From Acidobacteriota bacterium (lineage in GTDB: Bacteria; Acidobacteriota; Terriglobia; Bryobacterales; Bryobacteraceae): DNA of 64,000 nucleotides. The DNA lies in the NCBI GenBank assembly GCA_016213775.1, contig JACQZR010000090.1, positions 35,578 to 99,577 of the forward strand. The letters are read 5' to 3'. The notes beneath the pieces are model-generated. The model saw only the letters and a list, made by a program, of their open reading frames with translations. It did no database searches and was not told the origin of the DNA. The position numbers were made by a program, and so were the translations under genes. Positions 7,763-17,268 of the stretch are shown in pieces (within the stretch, counting starts at the first letter, position 1; each line of letters begins with the position of its first letter).

Positions 7763-10700
7763 ATGAACTTCTCCGCGATATTCATCAAGCGTCCAGTGGC
7801 CACCACCCTGCTGATGCTTGCCATGGCTGTTTTCGGAACTCTCGCCTATCAGTTCCTTCCGGTCAGCGATCTCCCCAACGTCGATTTCCCAACGCTCGTC
7901 GTCTCAGCGGGACTCCCCGGCGCCAATCCCGATACCATGGCGAGCGCCGTCGCCACGCCGCTCGAACGGCAATTCACCTCCATCGCCGGGCTCGATTCGA
8001 TGATCTCGGTGAATTCCACCGGCAGTTCCTCCATCACTCTTCAGTTCAGTCTGGATCGCGACCTCGACGGCGCCGCGGTGGATGTGCAGACCGCGATTGC
8101 CGCCGCCATTCCACTGCTGCCGCCGGGCATGCCGAGCCCGCCATCATTCCGCAAGTACAACCCGGCCGATTCGCCCATTATGTTCCTCGGCCTCACATCC
8201 GACACGATGCTGTTGTACGAGTTGCAGGATTACGCCGACACCAAGATCGCCCAGCGGCTTTCCACAGTGACCGGCGTCGCGCAAGTGAATACCTTCGGTG
8301 GCCAGAAATACGCCGTACGCGTGCAAGTGGACCCCGAGAAACTGGCTGCGCGCAAAATCGGCATCAACGAGGTGAGCCGCGCGCTCCAACAATGGAACGT
8401 CAACCTGCCCACCGGCACTCTGTGGGGAGAGAAGCAGGCACTCAACATTCGCGCCAACGGGCAACTTCGCCGCGCCGCTGAGTTCCGTCCACTCGTGGTC
8501 ACCTACCGCAATGGAGCACCCGTCCGCCTGGAAGAAATCGCGAACGTGATCGACAGCGTGGAAGATGACAAGACCGCTTCATGGCTGTACGAAAAAGGCA
8601 AAGGCCGCAGGGGTCTCAACCTGGCGGTGATGAAGCAGCCCAGTGCCAATGTCATCGAGACCAACGACAGGATTCGAGCGATGCTGCCCGAGATTATCAA
8701 GCAGCTTCCGCCCGCTATTAAGCTCGGGATTCGCGGCGACCGTTCCGTCACCATTCGCGATGCCTTCAAGGACATTCAGCACACCATGGTGATCGCCATG
8801 GTCCTGGTGATTCTGGTGATTTTCCTGTTCCTGCGCAATGGCCGCGCCACTGTCATCCCCTCCTTGGCCCTGCCGCTGTCGCTGTTCGGCACGCTCGCCA
8901 TTATGTTCCTGCTGGGCTTCAGCCTGAACAACCTTTCGATGATGGCGCTTATCCTCTCCGTTGGCTTTGTTGTCGACGACGCCATCGTGATGCTGGAGAA
9001 CATTGTCCGCCACATTGAACGCGGCGAAACAGTGATGCAGGCCGCCATGCTCGGCTCCAGGGAAATCAGCTTCACCATCGTCAGCATGACGGTCTCTCTC
9101 GGCGCAGTGTTCATCCCTATCCTCTTTATGGGCGGACTGCTTGGCCGTCTGTTCCGCGAATTCGCCGTCACCATTTGTTTGGCCATCTTTTTCTCGGGTT
9201 TTATCTCCATCTCCCTCACGCCCATGCTCTGCAGCAAATTCCTGCGGGAACATGAGCCCGAGAAGATGAACATCTTCTTTCGCGCCACTGAAGCGTTCTA
9301 CAACTACATGCTGAAGCTCTACGACATCACGTTGCGATGGGTTCTGCGCCACCGGCCGGTGATGTTGCTCGTCTTTTTTGCCACTGTCGGCTTCACGGTC
9401 TACCTGTTCGGACTGGTGCCCAAGGGCTTCATTCCCGATCAGGACATGGACTCGATGTATGTGAATTCCGATGCGGTGCAAGGCATCTCGTTCTACAAGA
9501 TGGCCGAGTATCAGCAGAAGATCGCGGAGATCATCACCAGCGATGAGAATGTTGAGTCCGGGATGGCCAGCGCAGGCGGCTCATTCAATACCAGTGCCAA
9601 CACCGCACGGCACTTCGTGCAACTCGTCCCACGTAAGAACCGCAAACTCTCGGTGCAACAGGTGATGGAAAAGCTGCGCCCCAAAGTCGGCAACCTGCCG
9701 GGAGCGCGGGCCTTCCTCACCGCGCCTCCCGCAATTCGCATCGGCGGCCGCAGTTCCAAGAGCCAGTTCGATTACACGCTGCAAGGCCCGGACGTGCAAG
9801 AGCTCTACACCGAAGCGCAGAAACTCCAGGCCGAAATTCTGACGGTCCCCGGCGTGGCCGATGTCACCACCGATCTGCAGATCAAGAACCCGCGGCTCAA
9901 CATCAAATTGGATCGCGACAAAGCGGCGGCCATGGGGCTGAATATTCGGGATGTCGCCAGTTCTTTCTACGATGCCTATGGCCCGCGCTGGGCCTCCACC
10001 ATCTATGCGCCCAACAGCCAGTACCGCGTGCTTCTGGAATTGAAGCAGGAATACCAGGCCCACCCCGACCTGTTGTCGAAGCTGTACTTCAGAACATCCA
10101 CGGGCAATCTTGTTCCGATGGAATCCTTCGCGTCCACTTATATGGACGCAGGCCCGCAGACCATCAACCATTCCGGCCAGTTACCCGCCGTCACCATCAG
10201 CTTTAACCTGCGTCCCGGAGTCGCACTCGGCAGCGTGGTTGGCGGCATTGAAGAGCTTGCCTCCAAACTCCCTGACACGATCGCCACCAGCTTTCAGGGC
10301 ACGGCCAAAGCGTTCCAGGATTCTCTCTCCAACATGACCACGCTGCTCATCATCGCCGTGGCCATTGTCTACATCTCGCTGGGCATCCTGTACGAGAGTT
10401 ACATTCACCCCATCACGATTCTTTCCGGGCTACCTTCGGCCGCCCTCGGCGCGCTCATTTCGCTGTTGCTCTTCCGCGCTGAACTGAACATCTATGCGTT
10501 TGTCGGCCTCTTCATGCTCATCGGCATCGTCAAGAAGAACGCCATCATGCAGATCGACTTCGCTCTCGAAGCCGAACGCAACTACGGCAAGACCGCCGAG
10601 GATGCCATCTACGAAGGCTGCATGGTTCGCTTCCGCCCCATCCTAATGACCACCATGGCCGCGCTCCTCGGCGTCCTTCCCATTGCCCTGGGCCAGGGCT

Positions 10701-10888
10701 CCGGTGGAGAGACTCGCCGCCCGCTCGGCATTTGCGTCGTCGGCGGATTGATCATTTCCCAGTTGGTGACCCTGTACCTGACACCAGTGGTTTACACGTA
10801 CCTCGACGGCATCGTAACGCGGATACGTGGATTGCAGCGCGGCGGCAGAACGGGGCATCAGCCGAAGCCCATGCCGGCAGGGGATTAG
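7763..10888 (+). CDS. RND multidrug efflux permease, first of a tandem pair (MdtB/MdtC-like)
   Basis: A 1041-residue inner-membrane proton-driven pump. It starts with the typical N-terminus FIKRPVATTLLMLAMAVFG and has the pore-domain motif GMPSPPSFRKYNPADSP. TM4 has the proton-relay aspartate pair (GFVVDDAIVMLENIVRHIE), and the TM10 lysine is present (GIVKKNAIMQIDFALE). The full HAE1-type domain order is retained (two halves of 6 TM plus large periplasmic loops). It lies 9 bases after the adaptor and 7 bases before a second, related pump. This adaptor-pump-pump order is the hallmark of MdtABC/MuxABC systems, where both permeases form a heterotrimer. The substrate is unknown. Confidence 0.93.
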   Translation: MNFSAIFIKRPVATTLLMLAMAVFGTLAYQFLPVSDLPNVDFPTLVVSAGLPGANPDTMASAVATPLERQFTSIAGLDSMISVNSTGSSSITLQFSLDRDLDGAAVDVQTAIAAAIPLLPPGMPSPPSFRKYNPADSPIMFLGLTSDTMLLYELQDYADTKIAQRLSTVTGVAQVNTFGGQKYAVRVQVDPEKLAARKIGINEVSRALQQWNVNLPTGTLWGEKQALNIRANGQLRRAAEFRPLVVTYRNGAPVRLEEIANVIDSVEDDKTASWLYEKGKGRRGLNLAVMKQPSANVIETNDRIRAMLPEIIKQLPPAIKLGIRGDRSVTIRDAFKDIQHTMVIAMVLVILVIFLFLRNGRATVIPSLALPLSLFGTLAIMFLLGFSLNNLSMMALILSVGFVVDDAIVMLENIVRHIERGETVMQAAMLGSREISFTIVSMTVSLGAVFIPILFMGGLLGRLFREFAVTICLAIFFSGFISISLTPMLCSKFLREHEPEKMNIFFRATEAFYNYMLKLYDITLRWVLRHRPVMLLVFFATVGFTVYLFGLVPKGFIPDQDMDSMYVNSDAVQGISFYKMAEYQQKIAEIITSDENVESGMASAGGSFNTSANTARHFVQLVPRKNRKLSVQQVMEKLRPKVGNLPGARAFLTAPPAIRIGGRSSKSQFDYTLQGPDVQELYTEAQKLQAEILTVPGVADVTTDLQIKNPRLNIKLDRDKAAAMGLNIRDVASSFYDAYGPRWASTIYAPNSQYRVLLELKQEYQAHPDLLSKLYFRTSTGNLVPMESFASTYMDAGPQTINHSGQLPAVTISFNLRPGVALGSVVGGIEELASKLPDTIATSFQGTAKAFQDSLSNMTTLLIIAVAIVYISLGILYESYIHPITILSGLPSAALGALISLLLFRAELNIYAFVGLFMLIGIVKKNAIMQIDFALEAERNYGKTAEDAIYEGCMVRFRPILMTTMAALLGVLPIALGQGSGGETRRPLGICVVGGLIISQLVTLYLTPVVYTYLDGIVTRIRGLQRGGRTGHQPKPMPAGD

Positions 10889-10895
10889 TGAGTAG

Positions 10896-13800
10896 ATGAA
10901 TTTCTCAGAGACTTTTATCCGGCGTCCAATCGCCACCAGCCTGTTGATGCTGGCTATCGCTTTGTTCGGTTCTGTCGCCTATCAATCGTTACCCGTCAGC
11001 GACTTGCCGAACATCGATTTCCCCACGCTGCTCGTCACCGCGAGCCTGCCAGGTGGCAGTCCGGAGACTATGGCTTCGGCCGTCGCCACGCCACTGGAGA
11101 ACCAGTTCACCATGATCGCCGGACTGAGTTCGATGACCTCCATCAACTCGCTCGGCTCCACCAAAATCACGCTTGAGTTCGATCTCAGCCGCAACCTGGA
11201 TGGCGCCGCCGTGGACGTGCAAGCCGCCATCACGCAAGCCTCGCGCCTGCTTCCGCAGGGCATGCCGACGCCGCCCACCTTCACCAAAGTGAACCCTGCC
11301 GACCAGCCCATCCTCTACCTCGTGCTCACGTCGGATTCGCTGCCGCTCTGGACGCTGAACGAGTACGCGGAGACACGCGTTGCCCAGCGCATCTCGATGG
11401 TGAGCGGAGTCGCCCAGGTGCAGGTTCTGGGGGCGCAGCGGTACGCGGTACATGTGCAGGTGAACCCGCGCGCGCTGGCCGCGCGGCAGGTGGGCATCAA
11501 CGAAGTGGAAGCGGCTCTCCGCGCCTGGAACGTCAACCTGCCCATCGGCAGTATCATCGGTCCGCAACGGTCCTTCACGTTGATGGCGAGCGGCCAGTTG
11601 ATGAACGCCGCGGCGTACCGGCCGCTGGTTGTTTCCTACAGGAACGGCTCGCCCATCCGGCTGGAAGAGCTCGGCGAGGTGAACGACGGCATTGAGGACG
11701 ACAAGGCCGCATCCTGGCTCTACAAAGAGGGCAACGCGCAGCGGGCCGTGGTGCTGGCCATTCAGCGCCAGCCCGGCACAAACACGATGAACGTCACGGA
11801 CAGCATCAAGAAGCTGCTCACCACATTCCAGGAGGAGTTGCCGCCGTCAGTGAAAATGTCCGTGCTCTATGATCGCTCCGAAACCATCAAGGAATCCTTC
11901 GACGATGTGAAGTTCACCATGGTGCTGACGCTTGGCCTGGTGATCCTGGTGATCTTTCTGTTCCTGCGAAACGTATCCGCCACCATCATCCCCAGCCTCG
12001 CGCTTCCGTTCTCCATCATCGGCACCTTTGCCGTGATGTACCTGCTGGACTACTCGCTCGACAACCTCTCGATGATGGCCCTCATCCTCTCCGTCGGCTT
12101 TGTTGTCGACGACGCCATCGTGATGCTGGAAAACATCGTGCGTCACATTGAAATGGGCAAACCCCCGATGCAGGCGGCCTTTGAGGGCTCACAGGAAATC
12201 GGCTTCACCATCGTCTCGATGACCTTCTCGCTGGCTGCGGTCTTCATCCCGGTCTTGTTCATGGGAGGACTGCTGGGCCGCCTCTTCCGCGAATTCGCCG
12301 TCACCATTTGCGTGGCTGTTCTCATTTCCGGCCTTGTCTCGGTAACGCTCACGCCCATGCTCTGCAGCCGTTTTCTGCGCGGGTCGCATGAACAGAAACA
12401 TGGTTGGTTCTATCGCACCACCGAGAGGTTCTTCGAGTGGATGCTGCATCTCTACGAGGTGACGCTGAAGCTGGTGCTTCGCATGCGCCCGCTCACCATG
12501 GTGATGTTCTTCATTTCGGTGGGCATCACCGGCTGGATGTTCCAACGCATTCCTAAAGGCTTCATCCCCGATCAGGACACGGACCAGATCCTCGGCTACA
12601 CCGAGGCCACCCAAGGCACTTCGTACTTCCAAATGGTGGAGCATCAGAAGAAGGTAGCCGAGATCGTCTCCCGCCACCAGGCGGTGGATGCCCTTGTGTC
12701 GAGCGTCGGCGGCGCAACCGCCTCCACACTCGGCGGCGCCAACTTCGGCCAGTTGATCATCCACCTCAAACCCCGCCACGATCGCAAAGCCGTCGATGCC
12801 GTACTCGAAGAACTGCGCCACGAACTCGGTGAAGTCACCGGACTGCGCACCTACCTGCAGAATCCGCCTACCGTGCAAATCGGCGGCCAGGTAACCAAAA
12901 GCCCGTACCAGTTCTCGCTCCAATCGCCCGACCGCGAAGAGCTCTTCATCGCGGCGGAGAAGTTCACCGCCGAGCTCGCCAAGTACGGCGCACTTCAGGA
13001 CGTCACCAGCAACCTGCAGATCCACACGCCGCAAGTGAACGTCAAGATCGACCGCGACAAAGCAGCCTCGCTGCAACTGAACGCCGACAACATCGAGAAC
13101 GCTCTCTACGACGCGTTTGGTCCGCGCTGGGTCTCCACAATCTACTCGTCCACCAACGAATACAAGGTGCTGCTCGAACTGCTGCCTGAAGATCAGCGCG
13201 ACCCGAAAGCGCTCTCGATGGTTTACTTCAAGGGCGCCAACGAACGGCTGATCCCTCTCGATTCGGTCGCCAGTGTGCATGAAGACGTGGGGCCGCAGAC
13301 TGTCAACCACTACGGGCAGCTCACCGCCGTCACTGTCTCCTTCAACATGAAACCAGGCGTGCCGCTGGGCTTCGGCGCAATCGCGCTCGACGAAGTCGCA
13401 AAGAAGGTGGTCCCTCCCGGCGTTGGGACGGCCCATCAAGGTTCGCTGCTGGCCTTCCAGGGTTCGCAAACCAACCTCGCCATCCTCTTGATTGTTGCCG
13501 TGCTGGTGGTCTACATCGTCCTCGGCATTTTGTATGAAAGCTACATCCACCCGATGACGATTCTCTCGGGCCTTCCCTCGGCCGGTTTCGGCGCTCTACT
13601 CACGCTGCAACTGTTCCGCATGGACCTCAACATCTACGGCTTTGTCGGACTCATCATGCTGATCGGCATCGTGATGAAGAACGCCATCATGCAAATCGAC
13701 TTCGCGCTGGAAGCCGAACGCACCGAAGGCCTCTCGCCACGAGATGCCATTTACGAAGGCTGCCTCATTCGCTTCCGCCCGATCATGATGACCACGATGG

Positions 13801-14015
13801 CAGCGTTGCTTGGTGCGGTGCCCATCGCTCTCGGCTACGGGGCGGGCGGTGAAGCACGCCAGTCACTCGGACTTGTCGTAGTTGGGGGACTCATCTTCTC
13901 GCAGATGGTGACGCTCTACCTGACGCCGGTGGTGTACACGTACATGGCCGCGATCCAGACGTCCATGCATCGCCGCAAGCGGGCCACGGTGAAACCCGCG
14001 CCGGTTCAGGCGTAA
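10896..14015 (+). CDS. RND multidrug efflux permease, second of a tandem pair (MdtB/MdtC-like)
   Basis: A 1039-residue RND transporter clearly paralogous to its upstream neighbour (same FIRRPIATSLLMLAIALFG start, TM4 GFVVDDAIVMLENIVRHIE and TM10 GIVMKNAIMQIDFALE). Differences lie mainly in the periplasmic porter loops, for example GMPTPPTFTKVNPADQP instead of GMPSPPSFRKYNPADSP. The proton-relay residues are kept in both copies, whereas in the studied MdtBC complex the two subunits play unequal roles. No TolC-type outer-membrane factor follows; the next gene is an unrelated Uma2 nuclease. The channel must therefore be encoded elsewhere. Confidence 0.93.
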   Translation: MNFSETFIRRPIATSLLMLAIALFGSVAYQSLPVSDLPNIDFPTLLVTASLPGGSPETMASAVATPLENQFTMIAGLSSMTSINSLGSTKITLEFDLSRNLDGAAVDVQAAITQASRLLPQGMPTPPTFTKVNPADQPILYLVLTSDSLPLWTLNEYAETRVAQRISMVSGVAQVQVLGAQRYAVHVQVNPRALAARQVGINEVEAALRAWNVNLPIGSIIGPQRSFTLMASGQLMNAAAYRPLVVSYRNGSPIRLEELGEVNDGIEDDKAASWLYKEGNAQRAVVLAIQRQPGTNTMNVTDSIKKLLTTFQEELPPSVKMSVLYDRSETIKESFDDVKFTMVLTLGLVILVIFLFLRNVSATIIPSLALPFSIIGTFAVMYLLDYSLDNLSMMALILSVGFVVDDAIVMLENIVRHIEMGKPPMQAAFEGSQEIGFTIVSMTFSLAAVFIPVLFMGGLLGRLFREFAVTICVAVLISGLVSVTLTPMLCSRFLRGSHEQKHGWFYRTTERFFEWMLHLYEVTLKLVLRMRPLTMVMFFISVGITGWMFQRIPKGFIPDQDTDQILGYTEATQGTSYFQMVEHQKKVAEIVSRHQAVDALVSSVGGATASTLGGANFGQLIIHLKPRHDRKAVDAVLEELRHELGEVTGLRTYLQNPPTVQIGGQVTKSPYQFSLQSPDREELFIAAEKFTAELAKYGALQDVTSNLQIHTPQVNVKIDRDKAASLQLNADNIENALYDAFGPRWVSTIYSSTNEYKVLLELLPEDQRDPKALSMVYFKGANERLIPLDSVASVHEDVGPQTVNHYGQLTAVTVSFNMKPGVPLGFGAIALDEVAKKVVPPGVGTAHQGSLLAFQGSQTNLAILLIVAVLVVYIVLGILYESYIHPMTILSGLPSAGFGALLTLQLFRMDLNIYGFVGLIMLIGIVMKNAIMQIDFALEAERTEGLSPRDAIYEGCLIRFRPIMMTTMAALLGAVPIALGYGAGGEARQSLGLVVVGGLIFSQMVTLYLTPVVYTYMAAIQTSMHRRKRATVKPAPVQA

Positions 14016-14044
14016 CGCGTTTTCCCATCGGCGATAATAAGGAA

Positions 14045-14641
14045 ATGCCGGTAATGTTACAAGCACCGCCCCCAACCACGGCGCCGCCGAAACCCCAGCA
14101 TAAGACTTGGACCCGCGAGGAGTGTCAAACCCTCGAACGGCTCGGGCTGGTCGAGCTCGAGCGATATGAGCTCATCGAGGGGGAACTGATACGTAAGATG
14201 TCCAAGAAAATGCCCCATATCGGCGCCCTTGCGCTGCTCATTGGTTGGTTGCAGATGACATTCGGGATCGAGTGCGCCATGCCCGAGCCTTCCATCGACG
14301 TTGCGTCAGAAGACAACCCGACGAGTTATCCGGAACCGGATGCTGTCGTGTTGACGCGGTCGTTTCGGAGAATCACCCGAAGCATACGGCCAGAGGATAT
14401 TCGCCTCGTAGTGGAGGTTGCGGACTCCACCCTCGCTTTCGACCTCGACGACAAAGCCGGTCTCTACGCCCGCGCCGCCATCAGCGAATACTGGGTGCTC
14501 GACGTCAACGGACGCCGTCTCATCGTCCACCGCGACCCGCAGCAAGGCAAGTACGGCTCCATCGTCGCCTATGACGAAAACGAATCGCTCACCTGCCTGG
14601 CGGCCCCCAACACGCCGGTTCGCGTCGGCGATTTGCTGTAA
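14045..14641 (+). CDS. Uma2-family (DUF820) endonuclease-like protein
   Basis: A 198-residue protein of the Uma2 family, a PD-(D/E)XK nuclease-fold group. The domain opens with a helix-turn stretch (ERYELIEGELIRKMSKKMPHI). It continues with the SYPEPDAVVL strand that supplies the catalytic Asp, then RLVVEVADST and DDKAGLYARAAISEYWVLDV, with the conserved EYWVLD ending. The family is highly expanded in cyanobacteria, Acidobacteriota and Chloroflexota, often near mobile elements. Its biological role is unproven. The proline-rich first 20 residues look like a linker. It has its own 29-base gap after the RND operon, so cotranscription is possible but functionally unlikely. Confidence 0.88.
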   Translation: MPVMLQAPPPTTAPPKPQHKTWTREECQTLERLGLVELERYELIEGELIRKMSKKMPHIGALALLIGWLQMTFGIECAMPEPSIDVASEDNPTSYPEPDAVVLTRSFRRITRSIRPEDIRLVVEVADSTLAFDLDDKAGLYARAAISEYWVLDVNGRRLIVHRDPQQGKYGSIVAYDENESLTCLAAPNTPVRVGDLL

Positions 14642-15616
14642 CTACTGCGCGTCCCCCAAATCATAAGCATTCGTCACCGTCATCGTTGTTGTGAACGTGC
14701 CGATATTGTTCTGCCAGTGCCTGTTGTCATTCACCGCGAGTTGCAGCCGCCCCGCCGCCAGCCCCGCTTTCGAAAACTTCTTCCCGAGAAAGAATGGCTC
14801 CCCGCTGGATGTCACGCGCCCGATGAGCGATCCAAACGGATGCCCCTCGAACAGATTGCTCTTGTAGGTTGGCCCACCCGGCTTCTGAATCCCGTTAGAG
14901 TCGCTCGCCCAACTGTCCGTGTCCCACGACATGCGGACGAACCCCTCGGTGGAAGCGTCTACTTTCGACGTCCCACTCAGCACAAGCCCCGTGTCGAGAT
15001 ACTCGATCTGCATGCAGTGCCGCAACGAATGCACCGCGATCACCTTCTGCACCGAAGTCTGCCGCACCGCGATACTGCGAATCGTCGCCCACGCGAGCGT
15101 CTTCTTCTCGCCGCCGGCGGTGGTCACATCCAACGACTCCGCTGCGATCCGCACCCGCAACAGATCGCCGTTGCGCATCCGGGCCAGGCTCAAGGTGCGA
15201 TCGAACCCATCCGCGCGGCTCGGAATCACGCGCTCGAACAACCGGTACAACGGCCGAGGCTCGTGCTGATCGGTATCTTTGTACGCTTTCAACAGCGGTG
15301 TGATCGCCGGCAGCCCGATCGCCGTCAACTCCTCCACTGCCCGATCGCGCGCCTTGCGGTCATCGCTCAGTATGATCGGAATGCCCGCCGCTATCCGCGC
15401 CGCCTCCGCTTCAGACGCTGGCGCAGCGTTGTGGAGCGACAGCAACTGGTCCAGCCGCAGATCAACAGCCTTGTCTTGATGGTTCACACGAACAGACACC
15501 GCGGCAGTCTGCGCTTCAATCGTGTTGCCGCTCGTGTCGCGAACGAGCAGCCATTGCGCGGACCACGCCGCACCGGCCAAACCATGGGCCAACAGAAGCA
15601 GGATGACGGTTTGCAT
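14642..15616 (-). CDS. Secreted protein with C-terminal LecA-like (PA-IL-like) domain
   Basis: A 324-residue exported protein with a clear signal peptide (MQTVILLLLAHGLAGAAWS). About residues 50-250 are poorly characterised. They include a helical segment and a beta-rich SMP/NPCBM-like stretch (GDLLRVRIAAESLDV) that may describe a small beta-barrel. The last 70 residues match the galactose-lectin LecA/PA-IL-like fold seen in Acidobacteriota: PFGSLIGRV, then PFFLGKKF, AGRLQLAVNDN and GTFTTTMTV. In LecA homologues an Asp-Asn pair near VNDN coordinates Ca2+ and sugar; N and D are present here. A carbohydrate-binding surface or periplasmic role is inferred. It ends next to the convergent Uma2 gene with no gap. 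Confidence 0.62.
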   Translation of the reverse strand: MQTVILLLLAHGLAGAAWSAQWLLVRDTSGNTIEAQTAAVSVRVNHQDKAVDLRLDQLLSLHNAAPASEAEAARIAAGIPIILSDDRKARDRAVEELTAIGLPAITPLLKAYKDTDQHEPRPLYRLFERVIPSRADGFDRTLSLARMRNGDLLRVRIAAESLDVTTAGGEKKTLAWATIRSIAVRQTSVQKVIAVHSLRHCMQIEYLDTGLVLSGTSKVDASTEGFVRMSWDTDSWASDSNGIQKPGGPTYKSNLFEGHPFGSLIGRVTSSGEPFFLGKKFSKAGLAAGRLQLAVNDNRHWQNNIGTFTTTMTVTNAYDLGDAQ

Positions 15617-15633
15617 CCTGCCGATTATGTCAT

Positions 15634-16584
15634 CTAGGCCGTCGCCGCTGCTACCTGATTATGCGCCGCCAGTCCCTTCGCCACCGGACCCAACTGCTCA
15701 CACTGGGCGGCATTCAGCGGTGTGGTGAACGGAGGGATCGCCCCTGTCTCGGCAATGCCGGCCAGTGCTGTAGACGCATGCAGGACACGCGCCGGTCCCC
15801 ACGCATCGCGCAGATCTTCGTGCGGAATGAAGAGCTGCCGCAGCGCTTCTGCCTCGTCGTACTTGCCCGCATAGCAGAGATCAAGAATCCGATGGCTGGG
15901 TGCGGGCGCCAGACATCCACTGCCCGTCGTGAAACCAGGTAATCCGAACTTCCGCAAATGGGCAATCGCCGGCCGTTCGCCGATTCCACTGATGACGATG
16001 CTCCGGTCCACGCGCTTCAACAACCCGTCAAGATACGCATCCACTGACGGGTCCTTGCGTACCACTGCGTACTTGATCCCGATACAGGTGCCGTCGTTCG
16101 CCAGTCGCCCGAGCGCATCCAACCCCGCTTCCTGGTTCGCACCAAGGTTGTTCTCGTCCTTTACGTACAGGATCAACGGCAATCCGCACGCATCGGCGAA
16201 GTCGCGCAATCCTGCTTCAAGACCCGCCGCGTCGCGCGGATCGCCGCACGGCAGGTGCATGACCGTGGGAAACTTGTGCCGCCGCAGAATCGCCGCCTGA
16301 TCCATCAACCTTCCATACGACGGACCCGCGCTCGGAATACACCAGTATTGATCCGGCAGTTCCTGCAGCCATCCGAGCAATTCCTCATACTCGGCAAGCG
16401 TGATGTGGTAGAGAAAGGCGTTCCCACCATAGAGCAGACGAGTGGTTCCACTCGCGCCCATGTAGTCCACAAAACGGCGGTTCTCGGCAAAATCAATCGT
16501 TCGCCGCGCATCCGTGCGCCGACATAAAGGTGGCACGGGAAAAACGCCGCGCCAATCACTGGGTTGGATCGCTTGGGTTCGCAA
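15634..16584 (-). CDS. Dihydrodipicolinate synthase/N-acetylneuraminate lyase family protein
   Basis: A 316-residue (beta/alpha)8 class I aldolase-type enzyme. Family marks are the opening WRGVFPVPPLC, the YGGN and SAGPSYGR segments, LILYVKDEN near the barrel centre and the Schiff-base lysine in GIKYAVV. The usual GGS/GTT loop of true DapA is changed (SGTTRLLYGGN), so lysine biosynthesis is not assured. Catabolic lyases of sugar acids belong to the same family. It lies 12 bases downstream of the racemase-like gene on the same strand, making a two-gene operon. A shared pathway with an Asp/Glu/hydantoin-racemase homologue suggests carboxylic or amino acid catabolism. Confidence 0.82.
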   Translation of the reverse strand: MRTQAIQPSDWRGVFPVPPLCRRTDARRTIDFAENRRFVDYMGASGTTRLLYGGNAFLYHITLAEYEELLGWLQELPDQYWCIPSAGPSYGRLMDQAAILRRHKFPTVMHLPCGDPRDAAGLEAGLRDFADACGLPLILYVKDENNLGANQEAGLDALGRLANDGTCIGIKYAVVRKDPSVDAYLDGLLKRVDRSIVISGIGERPAIAHLRKFGLPGFTTGSGCLAPAPSHRILDLCYAGKYDEAEALRQLFIPHEDLRDAWGPARVLHASTALAGIAETGAIPPFTTPLNAAQCEQLGPVAKGLAAHNQVAAATA

Positions 16585-16596
16585 TGTCTGTCTCTC

Positions 16597-17268
16597 CTAT
16601 CGGGATGCAATCGCGGGCAACGCCTGCCGGATCGCGCTCAAGCTGGCAGGCAGGCTCGACAACACAGGCATCGGCAAATGGGGTAGCTTGGGCAGCAGCC
16701 GCGCCATCGACACCTGCGCAAAAACAATCGCATCCAATGGCTTCTCCGCCAACTCCCTTACCGCATTCATCATCAGTTCATCGTGGCGTTCCGCCTGGCC
16801 TGCAAGCAGCGCCTCGTAGGCCTCCGGCAGAACCCGGAAGGTCAAATCCACTTCGACGCCGTTGTCGGCCGCCGTGTCGCGCAACAGCTTCGCCGTCACC
16901 GCCTGCGTAGGAGGAAACGTCACCAGCACACCGAGTTTCGATCCCGTCGTCACGGCCTGATGAGCCAGCGCATCGTCAATCTTCACGATTGGAAGCCCGG
17001 TGGCGTCGGCCAGTCTCCGCATCACTGACCGCGATACCGCCGAACACGTCACCAGCGCCAATTCCGAGTTGTAGGCATCGCGCGCCACGCACAACAACTC
17101 ACTGAATCGCGTCTCCGCCGCCGACTCCATCTGGCGGGCAAAGCACCGCAGTATCCCGTCGTCCAACAGGTTGGTAATCTCCAGATCCTGCGCGTATAGA
17201 TGGTAGTAGTCTGCTAATGGCGGAATCGCCGCCGGCGATGTGTGTATGAAGGAAACGTGACGTTTCAT
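16597..17268 (-). CDS. Asp/Glu/hydantoin racemase-family protein
   Basis: A 223-residue protein of the aspartate/glutamate racemase superfamily, a two-lobed pseudo-symmetric fold. The first lobe has the catalytic-type cysteine in VTCSAVS. The second lobe, where a second Cys is normally found, reads IVFAQVSMARL, without Cys. This variant occurs in an AroM/arylmalonate-like branch, so simple racemisation is doubtful and decarboxylation or isomerisation is possible. It heads a two-gene operon with the DHDPS-family lyase. Its start is separated by 331 bases from the divergent bamA gene. Confidence 0.75.
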   Translation of the reverse strand: MKRHVSFIHTSPAAIPPLADYYHLYAQDLEITNLLDDGILRCFARQMESAAETRFSELLCVARDAYNSELALVTCSAVSRSVMRRLADATGLPIVKIDDALAHQAVTTGSKLGVLVTFPPTQAVTAKLLRDTAADNGVEVDLTFRVLPEAYEALLAGQAERHDELMMNAVRELAEKPLDAIVFAQVSMARLLPKLPHLPMPVLSSLPASLSAIRQALPAIASR

